Positions 1-5,828 of a stretch of 7,183 nucleotides of DNA are shown piece by piece. A model generated the notes under the pieces. The model had not been told where the DNA came from and searched no databases. It saw only the letters and a list, made by a program, of their open reading frames with translations. Position 1 is the first letter of the stretch, and the number at the start of each line of letters is the position of its first letter. This stretch comes from Halomonas sp. (GTDB lineage: Bacteria > Pseudomonadota > Gammaproteobacteria > Pseudomonadales > Halomonadaceae): the NCBI GenBank assembly GCA_007129225.1, contig SKVX01000333.1, forward strand, positions 1 to 7,183, read 5' to 3'. The translations under genes and the position numbers were made by a program.

Positions 1-324
1 GATATCGATCATCTCCTGCACCTCACCGAGGCCTTCCTGGAGGATCTTGCCGCACTCCAGGGTCACCAGGGTACCGAGGTCCTCCTTGTGGCGACGCAGC
101 TGCTCGCCGAACAGGCGAACCAGCTCGCCGCGTCGAGGTGCCGGTACCCGACTCCACTGCTCGAAGGCCTGCCGGGCGCGTGCGATACACGACTCGACTG
201 CATCCGCGCCCTCGAGCGCGATGCGGCCGATCTCGGTGCCGTCGGTGGGCGAAGTCACGACGTGATCCCCCTGGCGGTACTTGTCCTGGCTCACGCCAAG
301 GCGCTGCATCACGGTATCGATCAT
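1..324 (-). CDS. amaB: Aldehyde dehydrogenase, ALDH7/AmaB type (partial, C-terminus beyond window)
   Basis: The first 108 residues of an NAD(P)-dependent aldehyde dehydrogenase are visible. The chain begins MIDTVMQRLGVSQDKYRQGD and holds the N-terminal Rossmann-side elements: SPTDGTEIGRIALEG (25-39), AFEQWSRVPAPRRGELVR (53-70) and a TLECGKI..EGLGEVQEMIDI stretch (88-108). The GKI-x-EGxGEVQE-x-xDI block is typical of the ALDH7 (antiquitin) family, which oxidises 2-aminoadipate 6-semialdehyde / piperideine-6-carboxylate to 2-aminoadipate in lysine and pipecolate breakdown (AmaB in Pseudomonas). The catalytic Cys and Glu lie beyond the window, so they cannot be checked. The start at 324 is preferred because a purine-rich GGGGGA lies just upstream (though only 3 nt away). 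An in-frame ATG at 351 would add nine residues but has no ribosome site and nearly touches the promoter-like dyad at 354-370. The gene is divergent from a LysR regulator, its probable controller. Family assignment is good; the exact substrate is inferred. Confidence 0.85.
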   Translation of the reverse strand, partial: MIDTVMQRLGVSQDKYRQGDHVVTSPTDGTEIGRIALEGADAVESCIARARQAFEQWSRVPAPRRGELVRLFGEQLRRHKEDLGTLVTLECGKILQEGLGEVQEMIDI

Positions 325-353
325 GCTTCCCCCTGCGACTTGTGTCTTCATGG

Positions 354-394
354 AATACCCAAGCAGTATTGAAGCAACGAGTGACCTGCCTCAA
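354..394 (-). promoter_or_regulatory. Putative amaB promoter with LysR-type dyad over the -10
   Basis: Reading the minus strand, TTGAGG (389-394) and AATACT (365-370) are separated by 18 bp and could serve as -35 and -10 boxes (4/6 matches each). Overlapping the -10 is an inverted repeat AATAC-N7-GTATT (354-370 on the plus strand), which contains the T-N11-A pattern (T356, A368) of LysR-regulator sites. The predicted transcript would begin near 358, giving a leader of about 34 nt before the ATG at 324. A site on top of the -10 would suit repression, or inducer-dependent repositioning of the regulator. The motif is visible; binding is inferred. Confidence 0.45.
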
Positions 395-443
395 ACGACG
401 TTTTTTACGGAGGTCATTCCATTTTTTCCGATGGGGTACCACG

Positions 444-1373
444 ATGAGCCGACGCCACCTGCCAACCCTGACCGCGATGCAGTGCTTCGAGGCTTCGGCC
501 CGCCACCTCAGCTTCACCCGCGCCGCCGCTGAGCTGAGCCTGACGCAGAGTGCCGTCAGCAAGCAGGTTGCCCAGCTCGAGTCGATCCTGGAGCACCCGC
601 TCTTCCGCCGCGTCCGCAAGCGACTGCAGGTCACCCCCGAGGGGTCGCTCTACCTGACCGAGGTGCGCAAGATACTCGCCCAGGTCGAGATGTCGACGCG
701 CTATATGCAGTCCTATGGGGGCCAGAGCGAGGTGCTCAACATCACCACCTTGCCGACCTTCGGCGCCCGCTGGTTGATTCCCCGGCTCAATGGCTTTCGC
801 TTTCGCCACCCCAACGTCTACCTGAACATCAGCAATCGGGTGGAGCCGTTCGACCTGGAAGAGGCGCGTGTCGATGTGGCCTTCTTCTTCGGCCATGGCG
901 CCTGGCCAAAGGCCGAGTGCATCAAGCTGCTCGACGAGGCGACGGTGCCGGTCTGTGCACCGACTGTGGTGCCGGAGGGCGGCATCGAGGACCCGCTGGC
1001 GCTGACCGAGCTGGTGCTGCTGCAGAGCACGACCCGTCCGGAAGCCTGGCACGACTGGTTTGCCGCCCAGGGGGTCTATACCGCACACAGTTACCACGGC
1101 CCGCGATTCGATACCTTTTCCATGTCGCTACGGGCAGCCCGGGCGGGCTGTGGCGTGGCACTGGTTCCGCGCTTTCTGGCCGAGGAGGAACTCGAGGCGG
1201 GCCAGTTGATCGTTCCCTGGACCTTTTCCCTGGCCAGTCGTGATGCCTACTATCTGGCCTACCCCGAACACAAGGGCGAGGTGGGCAAGGTCAAGGGCTT
1301 CATCGAATGGATCCTCGAGCATCTCGAGGCACCGACCAAGGGTAGAGGCGACAGGCGGCATGCCGACGCGTAA
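444..1373 (+). CDS. LysR-family transcriptional regulator (GcvA/GcdR-like)
   Basis: A 309-residue regulator of normal LysR length. Residues about 8-67 form the winged helix-turn-helix (LPTLTAMQCFEASARHLSFT, then AAAELSLTQSAVSKQVAQLE at 27-46), followed by the linker helix and a periplasmic-binding-protein-like effector domain (about 95-295). In that domain TTLPTFGARWLIPRL, RHPNVYLNIS and the GCGVALVPRFL segment (235-245) are typical of the GcvA/GcdR branch. It acts in the cytoplasm as a DNA-binding, probably tetrameric, activator or repressor. It is divergent from the amaB-like gene with 119 bp between them, the classic LysR layout, so control of that gene and of itself is likely. The start at 444 is the only ATG in this frame next to the HTH; GGGG at 432-435 lies 8 nt upstream as a weak ribosome site. 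The open frame continues further upstream but without LysR similarity. The effector is unknown; a lysine-pathway intermediate is a guess from context. Confidence 0.92.
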   Translation: MSRRHLPTLTAMQCFEASARHLSFTRAAAELSLTQSAVSKQVAQLESILEHPLFRRVRKRLQVTPEGSLYLTEVRKILAQVEMSTRYMQSYGGQSEVLNITTLPTFGARWLIPRLNGFRFRHPNVYLNISNRVEPFDLEEARVDVAFFFGHGAWPKAECIKLLDEATVPVCAPTVVPEGGIEDPLALTELVLLQSTTRPEAWHDWFAAQGVYTAHSYHGPRFDTFSMSLRAARAGCGVALVPRFLAEEELEAGQLIVPWTFSLASRDAYYLAYPEHKGEVGKVKGFIEWILEHLEAPTKGRGDRRHADA

Positions 1374-1459
1374 CGCCAACGGCCACCTGGCAGGAATTTT
1401 TGGAATACTGATTTGGAATGGCTGGTTTGGAGGGGCGGGTCAGGCACGGCTGAGCTGCC

Positions 1460-1483
1460 GGGCGCCTGCTCCAGGCGCCCTTT
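1460..1483 (+). terminator. Rho-independent terminator after lysR
   Basis: A perfect 9-bp GC-rich stem (GGGCGCCTG at 1460-1468 and CAGGCGCCC at 1472-1480) with a CTC loop is followed by TTT. It sits 86 bp after the lysR stop codon and 21 bp beyond the stop of the convergent DUF6455 gene. The T-run is only on the plus-strand side, so it mainly serves lysR; the same hairpin could weakly stop minus-strand transcripts. Confidence 0.75.
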
Positions 1484-1504
1484 CGCGACAGAAACGAGCC
1501 GCCG

Positions 1505-1939
1505 TCAGATCTTCGCGGCCTGGCGGTCGAAGGCTGCGGCGTTGGGGCAGAAGGCGCGACATGCATCGACATCGGCATCGTGGCGCATGGCATGCCAGCA
1601 ATGGCCGGCCACCGGGCAGGCGTTGCAGTTGCCACGCAGGCTGGGATAGCTGCTGTGTCCGGCGACGTTCGACTCATCCAGGCCAAAACGCTGCAGCATG
1701 GCCGGCATCAGGGTGTCGGCCGGCACGAAGGCACGAAAGCCACCCCGGTCGAGATGCCTTGCCACCTCGCGCTCGAAGGCGGGCTCCAGCGGCGCCTTGA
1801 GATCCTTGAGCAGCTCGCTGTACTCCCGCGGCGACTCCTGCTCCATCTCTCGTACCAGCCGGGGGGTGGTGGCACGATAGGTGCGCTCACAGACACGATC
1901 CCACCATGAGGTGCGAGAAGACTTCGGTGTGTGGTTCAT
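1505..1939 (-). CDS. DUF6455-family cysteine-rich small protein
   Basis: A 144-residue soluble protein of unknown function. The C-terminal third matches what I recognise as DUF6455: an M..RFGLD element (residues 81-88), then C105-N-A-C108, H113-C114-W-H116, C127 and the closing FCPNAAAF signature (130-137, C131). Five Cys and two His in 27 residues suggest a metal (Zn or Fe-S) or redox site; this is inference. Residues 1-80 are an additional charged, mostly helical N-terminal part (TPRLVREMEQESPREYSELL). There is no signal peptide or membrane segment. The open frame extends upstream to 2071, but the ATG at 1939 is preferred: GGGAG lies about 7 nt before it, and the upstream extension crosses operator-like dyads and has no family likeness. 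It is convergent with lysR and lies downstream of the TRAP gene on the same strand, with its own upstream region and an intervening palindrome, so it is probably a separate unit. Confidence 0.8.
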   Translation of the reverse strand: MNHTPKSSRTSWWDRVCERTYRATTPRLVREMEQESPREYSELLKDLKAPLEPAFEREVARHLDRGGFRAFVPADTLMPAMLQRFGLDESNVAGHSSYPSLRGNCNACPVAGHCWHAMRHDADVDACRAFCPNAAAFDRQAAKI

Positions 1940-1997
1940 GAGGACTCTCCCGTCAGGTACGTTTCCGACAGTATCGTCCACCATCCCCTTTCCGACA

Positions 1998-2029
1998 TTG
2001 ACACGGGTCAAAATAGTTTCACTTGAAAC
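1998..2029. promoter_or_regulatory. Two adjacent inverted repeats upstream of the DUF6455 gene
   Basis: TTGAC-ACGG-GTCAA (1998-2011) and GTTTCA-CT-TGAAAC (2016-2029) are separated by only 4 bp, in an AT-richer patch 59-90 bp upstream of the DUF6455 start. Dyads of this size suit dimeric repressors such as MarR- or TetR-type proteins, but I cannot name the factor. No good -35/-10 pair was found on the minus strand. The repeats are seen directly; operator function is inferred. Confidence 0.45.
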
Positions 2030-2057
2030 AAACCGCCTGTCATTGGCCTGAACGACA

Positions 2058-2083
2058 GCGAGCACGGCCATGGCCGTGCTCGC
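2058..2083 (-). terminator. Perfect 26-bp palindrome after the TRAP gene, probable transcription end
   Basis: Positions 2058-2083 read identically on both strands (arms GCGAGCACGGCCA and its complement, centre between 2070 and 2071). In RNA this gives an 11-bp GC-rich stem with a 4-nt loop. It begins 23 bp past the TRAP stop codon, where a terminator is expected. On the minus strand the hairpin is followed by TGTCGTT, a weak U-tract, so termination may be inefficient or Rho-aided. A DNA-binding palindrome is an alternative. Confidence 0.5.
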
Positions 2084-2106
2084 AGGTCTTCCTTTGCCAA
2101 CCGGAA

Positions 2107-3162
2107 TCAGGCCTCGGGATCGATCACCTCATCGGCCGAAAGCCCCGCTTCCTCACCGGCGGCCGCGAGCTGCTCGAGGAAGTAGGCCCGGGCGGCCTCG
2201 CCGTCGACGCCCTTGCGTTCCGCTTCCGCCTTCCACTTGCCCGGCAGTTCGGCCGCCATCTGCTTGAAGCGCTCCACCTCCTCGGCCGGCAGCTCGATGA
2301 AGGTGTTGCCCTGCTCTTCGGCGAACTCGATGCCGCGCACGTCGACCACGTCCATCATGTAACCGAACAACCTTGAAAGACGTTCGCCGGAGACGCTTTC
2401 GATCGCCTCACGGTCCTCCTCGGAGAGCGAGGCCCAGGTATCGGGATTCATCACCAGCGAGAAGCTTCCACGGTAGAAGCCGCCGGGCATCTGCACCGTA
2501 TTGGGCAGCACCTCGGCCAGGCGGAAGCTCTTGAGGCCCTCCAACGTCAGCATGGCGCCATCGATGACGCCCTGGGTGGCGGCCTCGTAGGTGCCGGCCG
2601 GCGGCAGCGCGACGCCGGTGAGGTCCAGGGCGTTGGAGATATCCGCCATCACCCCCCCGCCGATACGCACCCGCTTGCCATCGAGGTCGTCCAGGCTTGC
2701 TATCGACCGGTCGAGGAACAGCGCTCCCGGGCCATGTACGCCCACGCCCAGCAGTTCGACGCCGCGATGCTCGCCCGCCTCGACGAAATACTCATTGTGG
2801 GTGCGCCAGTAGGCCACCGAGGCATCTTCCGAGGGGAAGTCCTCAAAGGTAGGCAGCTCGGGCAGCTTGGTCAGTTCGAAGCGTCCCGGCATCAGGCCGT
2901 GGAACAGCCAGGTGACGTCGGCCACGCCATCGGCGATCAACTCCATCTGTGCACCTGGCGGGCCCATGTCATGCACCACGTTGACGGTGACGCGGCCTTC
3001 GGTGGCCTCCTCGACCCAGCTCGCCCAGGTCGGCCAGACGATGGTGTTGACACCATGGTTGGGCCCGGCCCAGGTGCTGACCTGCAGCTCGGTGGCGGCG
3101 GCGCCCTGGAAGGCGCCGAGGGAGAGAGCGGTGAGTGTCGTCAGTGTCGCCAGTTTCTTCAT
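2107..3162 (-). CDS. TRAP transporter solute-binding protein (DctP family)
   Basis: A 351-residue periplasmic binding protein, normal for DctP. Residues 1-23 are a Sec signal peptide (MKK, hydrophobic core, AAA before TELQ). The mature part begins ELQVSTWAGPNHGVNT. DLDGKRVRIGGG (160-170) carries the conserved arginine (R166 region) that in this family salt-bridges a ligand carboxylate. TYEAATQGVIDGAM (191-204) matches the Y-x-A-x-x-x-G-x-V-D-G block after it. FYRGSFSLVMNPDTWASLSE (229-248) is the usual late signature. The protein should capture an organic acid and hand it to a DctQM permease driven by a Na+ or H+ gradient. No DctQ or DctM gene is in the window, so the binding protein is an orphan here. 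It lies 81 bp after the P450 gene on the same strand, with no terminator seen between, which suggests co-transcription and a shared substrate. The start is supported by GAGGAA 6 nt upstream. The ligand is unknown. Confidence 0.92.
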   Translation of the reverse strand: MKKLATLTTLTALSLGAFQGAAATELQVSTWAGPNHGVNTIVWPTWASWVEEATEGRVTVNVVHDMGPPGAQMELIADGVADVTWLFHGLMPGRFELTKLPELPTFEDFPSEDASVAYWRTHNEYFVEAGEHRGVELLGVGVHGPGALFLDRSIASLDDLDGKRVRIGGGVMADISNALDLTGVALPPAGTYEAATQGVIDGAMLTLEGLKSFRLAEVLPNTVQMPGGFYRGSFSLVMNPDTWASLSEEDREAIESVSGERLSRLFGYMMDVVDVRGIEFAEEQGNTFIELPAEEVERFKQMAAELPGKWKAEAERKGVDGEAARAYFLEQLAAAGEEAGLSADEVIDPEA

Positions 3163-3243
3163 TGTCGTTCCTCGTGAGTCCCGGTTGTCAGGGGTGGCGT
3201 ACGTGGATTGCGTTGTTGTTGATGGTGTTTACGTGTCGTCCGG

Positions 3244-5592
3244 TCAGAGCGCCAGCACCAGGCGCTTGCCCCTGGCCCTCGAGCAGCAGCTCATCAGCCG
3301 GTCCTGGCTGTCGCGCTCAGCCGGGGTGAGCACCTTGTCGCGATGGTCGACCTCGCCTTCGACCACATCGACCTGGCAGGTCCCGCACAGGCCCTCCTCG
3401 CAGTCGCTGGGCACATCGACACCGGCGGTCCGCAGGGCCTGAAGCAGAGTCCGGTCCGGCGGGACTTCCAGGGTCAGCTCGGAGTCGGTGAGCTCGACCC
3501 TGAAAGCATGCTCCTTGGCCGGGTCCAGCAGCGTACCCGCCGAGGTGAAATGCTCCACGTGCAGGCTGCCGTCCGGCCAGTGTTCGGCGCCGACCTCAAG
3601 CGCCTCGAGCAGCCGCTGCGGACCGCAGCCATAGAGCAGCGTCTCTTCGCGGGGCTCGGCCAGCAGCGAGGCCAGGGCGAGCCGCCGTCCCTCGTCTTTC
3701 GGGTAGAGGTGCAGGGCACCCCCATGATCGCGCTCCAGCCGCTCGATGAAGGCCATGCTGGCCCGCGTGCGCCCGGCATAGTGCAGCTCGTAGGACTTGC
3801 CCAGGCCTTTGAGCCGATCAGCCATGGCCACGATCGGCGTGATGCCGATGCCGCCGGCGATCAATACGTAATGCTGGGCCGATTCGTCCAGGCGAAAGTG
3901 GTTCTTGGGCCCACGAACGCGCAGCTCGACCCCTTCACGAACCGACTCATGCATCCAGCGCGAACCGCCGCGCCCGGCTTCCTCACGCAGCACGGCGATG
4001 CGCCAGTCGCCGGCCCCTGCGGGGCCACACAGCGAATACTTGCGGGCCTCGCCGTCGGGCATCACCACGTCCAGGTGCGAGCCCGCCGTCCAGGCGGGCA
4101 GCTTTCCCCCAACGGGGTCGGACAAGGTCACTCCGAGCACGCCATCGGCCTCGGGCTCGGCCCGGGTGACCGTGACGCGGCGCACGATGGTGCGGGCCTC
4201 GGGGGCGCCCACGGGAAAGTCCCGCTGGGCGGTACGCAGGGCCGGGTTTCGGCGCTCTGGATTCTGCGACGGGTCCCAGCGCACCCAGACCGCTTCGGGG
4301 CCGCGGAACGACGTATTGGGCAGGAAGGTGAAAGCCTGCTCCTCCAGCTCGAGATGCGGCAGGCGCCGGGTGAACTCCTCGAGGAAGATGCGCATCTCCA
4401 TGCGCCCCAGGTTCTTGCCCATGCACTGGTGGCTGCCGTAGCCGAAGGTCAGGTGGTCAACGGCATTGTCGCGGTAGATGTCGAGCTCGTCGGGATTCTC
4501 GAAGTGGCGCGGGTCGTGGTTGGCCGACGCCGTGACCATCAAGATCTTGCCCTCCGCGGGGATGGTGACGCCGCCCACCTCGACATCGCGAGTGGCGCGC
4601 CGCCGCCAGGCCACCACCGAGCCGGAGTGACGCAGGCACTCCTCGGCCGCCGCGGGGATCAGCTCGGGGTTGTCACACAGCTCGGCCCACACCGGCGGGC
4701 GCGAAAGCAGCTGGCGGAAGGCGTTGGCGGTGGCCAGGGCCGTGGTCTCGTGGGCAGCCACGATGATCGCCATCATCATCGAGTGCAGGTAGTTGTCGGT
4801 GACGACATCCGGCTTCTGCCGGTTCTTCTCGATCATGTCGTACATCCAGCCGTGGCCGTGCGGCTGGCGCTGCATCTTCTCCAGCACCTGGCCGGAGTAC
4901 TGCCAGAACTTGCCGACACTTTCCGCCACTTCGAGCTGCTGGTCCGGCGAGGGGCGCCCCCAGGTGTTGAGGGTGTGCGCCACCGAGAATCGGCGCAGTT
5001 GGTCCATGTCCTCCTCGGGCACGCCCAGGAAGTGCAGTGCAACCGTGAGCGGCACTTCCCAGAACATCTCGGCGACCAGGTCGGCCCGACCACGGTCGAT
5101 GATCGCATCGAGCTTCTCGCGCACCAGGCGCCTCACCATCGGCGCATGGGCCTCCAGCGCCTCGGGGGAGAAGGCCTCGAGCAGCTCGCGGCGCCGGGCC
5201 ATGTGTGCCGGCTCGTCCTCGTTCACCAGGGTGCGATTCATGCCGTAGTCGTAGCGCTCGAGTACCGCCAGGGCTTCGTCACTGGGCGGGGTGATCTTCT
5301 CCAGGGCGATCGACGGCGAGAAGGTGTGGTTATCGCGGAAGATCGCCTTGATGTCGTCGTAGCGGCTCACGACCCAGTAGCCGAGCCTTGGGCTGTAGAA
5401 CACCGGCTCCTGCTCGCGGGACCAGCGCAGCGCCTCGGCGGGATCGAGCTGATAGGGCGCCTCGAAGGGATCGAAACCGGCAGCGGCAGCAGAAACGGGG
5501 CAGCCAGTGGGCGATACGGCCTCTTGATGGCTGGCCGGATGGAAGGGGCATCCGCCCGCTTCAGCACTGGCCCGTTGGGAAACTGACGTCAT
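3244..5592 (-). CDS. Self-sufficient cytochrome P450, CYP116B type (P450-FMN reductase-ferredoxin fusion)
   Basis: A 782-residue cytoplasmic monooxygenase holding a whole electron chain. The P450 domain (about 30-440) has I-helix AAHETT (279-284), the ExxR motif ECLR (318-321) and the heme-ligand loop FGYGSHQCMG (383-392, proximal Cys390). A linker (about 440-470) leads to a phthalate-dioxygenase-reductase-like module: FMN-binding RKYSL (517-521), nicotinamide-binding GGIGITP (580-586) and YGCGP (654-658). The C-terminal [2Fe-2S] domain has Cys731-x4-Cys736-x2-Cys739-x29-Cys769. All expected cofactor residues are present, so it looks functional. Order and length match CYP116B enzymes such as P450 RhF, which pass electrons from NADPH via FMN and Fe-S to heme and hydroxylate or dealkylate small, often aromatic, compounds. 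The native substrate is unknown. The start at 5592 has GGAG 5 nt upstream; an in-frame ATG at 5619 adds nine residues but lacks a ribosome site. The gene is divergent from iclR and precedes a TRAP binding-protein gene. Confidence 0.95.
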   Translation of the reverse strand: MTSVSQRASAEAGGCPFHPASHQEAVSPTGCPVSAAAAGFDPFEAPYQLDPAEALRWSREQEPVFYSPRLGYWVVSRYDDIKAIFRDNHTFSPSIALEKITPPSDEALAVLERYDYGMNRTLVNEDEPAHMARRRELLEAFSPEALEAHAPMVRRLVREKLDAIIDRGRADLVAEMFWEVPLTVALHFLGVPEEDMDQLRRFSVAHTLNTWGRPSPDQQLEVAESVGKFWQYSGQVLEKMQRQPHGHGWMYDMIEKNRQKPDVVTDNYLHSMMMAIIVAAHETTALATANAFRQLLSRPPVWAELCDNPELIPAAAEECLRHSGSVVAWRRRATRDVEVGGVTIPAEGKILMVTASANHDPRHFENPDELDIYRDNAVDHLTFGYGSHQCMGKNLGRMEMRIFLEEFTRRLPHLELEEQAFTFLPNTSFRGPEAVWVRWDPSQNPERRNPALRTAQRDFPVGAPEARTIVRRVTVTRAEPEADGVLGVTLSDPVGGKLPAWTAGSHLDVVMPDGEARKYSLCGPAGAGDWRIAVLREEAGRGGSRWMHESVREGVELRVRGPKNHFRLDESAQHYVLIAGGIGITPIVAMADRLKGLGKSYELHYAGRTRASMAFIERLERDHGGALHLYPKDEGRRLALASLLAEPREETLLYGCGPQRLLEALEVGAEHWPDGSLHVEHFTSAGTLLDPAKEHAFRVELTDSELTLEVPPDRTLLQALRTAGVDVPSDCEEGLCGTCQVDVVEGEVDHRDKVLTPAERDSQDRLMSCCSRARGKRLVLAL

Positions 5593-5689
5593 GGTGACTC
5601 CACGTGAACGGTCTGGCATCTCGACTGTGCGTGCATGGCATTACTGCAACTGCCGTTGGCGTTCCGGCGATGATTTTTCCATGCCTTAA

Positions 5690-5722
5690 CTTATATCGCA
5701 CACTTAGTTTCGCTTATCGAAC
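5690..5722 (-). promoter_or_regulatory. P450 promoter region with PcaR-like operator
   Basis: On the minus strand 5722-5708 reads GTTCGATAAGCGAAA, which matches 12 of 15 positions of the PcaR (IclR-family) consensus as I remember it (GTTCGATAATCGCAC). It contains the dyad TTCG-N5-CGAA (5709-5721). Seven bp away, ATCGCAC (plus strand, 5695-5701) repeats the right half of that consensus. A -10-like TATAAG (minus strand, 5695-5690) lies beneath the half-site, so the full site would sit over the -35 region. PcaR is known to cover both -35 and -10 at its target. No strong -35 hexamer is visible. The likely binder is the divergent IclR-family protein (inference). Confidence 0.5.
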
Positions 5723-5751
5723 GCAAGTGAGAAAATAGGCCCTTTCGCCGG

Positions 5752-5796
5752 CGACGTCAAACGTCGGCCTGGCTGCGCTACCATGGCAGTGCCATG
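5752..5796 (+). promoter_or_regulatory. Two dyads in the iclR leader (candidate autoregulatory sites)
   Basis: CGACGT-CAA-ACGTCG (5752-5766) and CATGGCA-G-TGCCATG (5782-5796) are perfect inverted repeats of 15 bp each, 15 bp apart, the second ending 32 bp before the iclR start. IclR-family proteins commonly repress their own gene by binding dyads of about this length near the promoter. As RNA both could also form short hairpins. The repeats are directly seen; their role is inferred, and no clear -35/-10 for iclR was found. Confidence 0.4.
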
Positions 5797-5828
5797 CTCA
5801 CCCACCGCTACCCGAGGTACCGCCACCG

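Noticed and set aside
138..443. N-terminal extension of lysR in the same frame
   Set aside because: The extension overlaps amaB on the other strand and is Arg/Pro-rich; the HTH begins right after the ATG at 444.
409..532. A perfect ribosome-site-like GGAGGT (409-414) with an ATG at 431 opening a 33-codon frame into lysR
   Set aside because: The spacing to the ATG (16 nt) is too long, the frame differs from lysR and the peptide has no recognisable character. A leader peptide cannot be excluded but is unsupported.
23..634. A 203-codon minus-strand frame crossing amaB and the start of lysR
   Set aside because: It overlaps the real aldehyde dehydrogenase in another frame, spans the divergent promoter region and is Arg-rich nonsense.
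414..1097. A 227-codon minus-strand frame opposite lysR
   Set aside because: It is antisense to a clear LysR gene, with no recognisable domain and no independent support.
1940..2071. Upstream extension of the DUF6455 gene to an ATG at 2071
   Set aside because: It would run through the palindrome half and both dyads, and adds residues without family likeness; the ATG at 1939 has a ribosome site.
3343..5586. A 747-codon open frame on the plus strand
   Set aside because: It lies wholly antisense to the CYP116B gene, and its translation is low-complexity His/Gly/Arg/Leu-rich with no family likeness. Long antisense frames are common in GC-rich genes with biased third positions.
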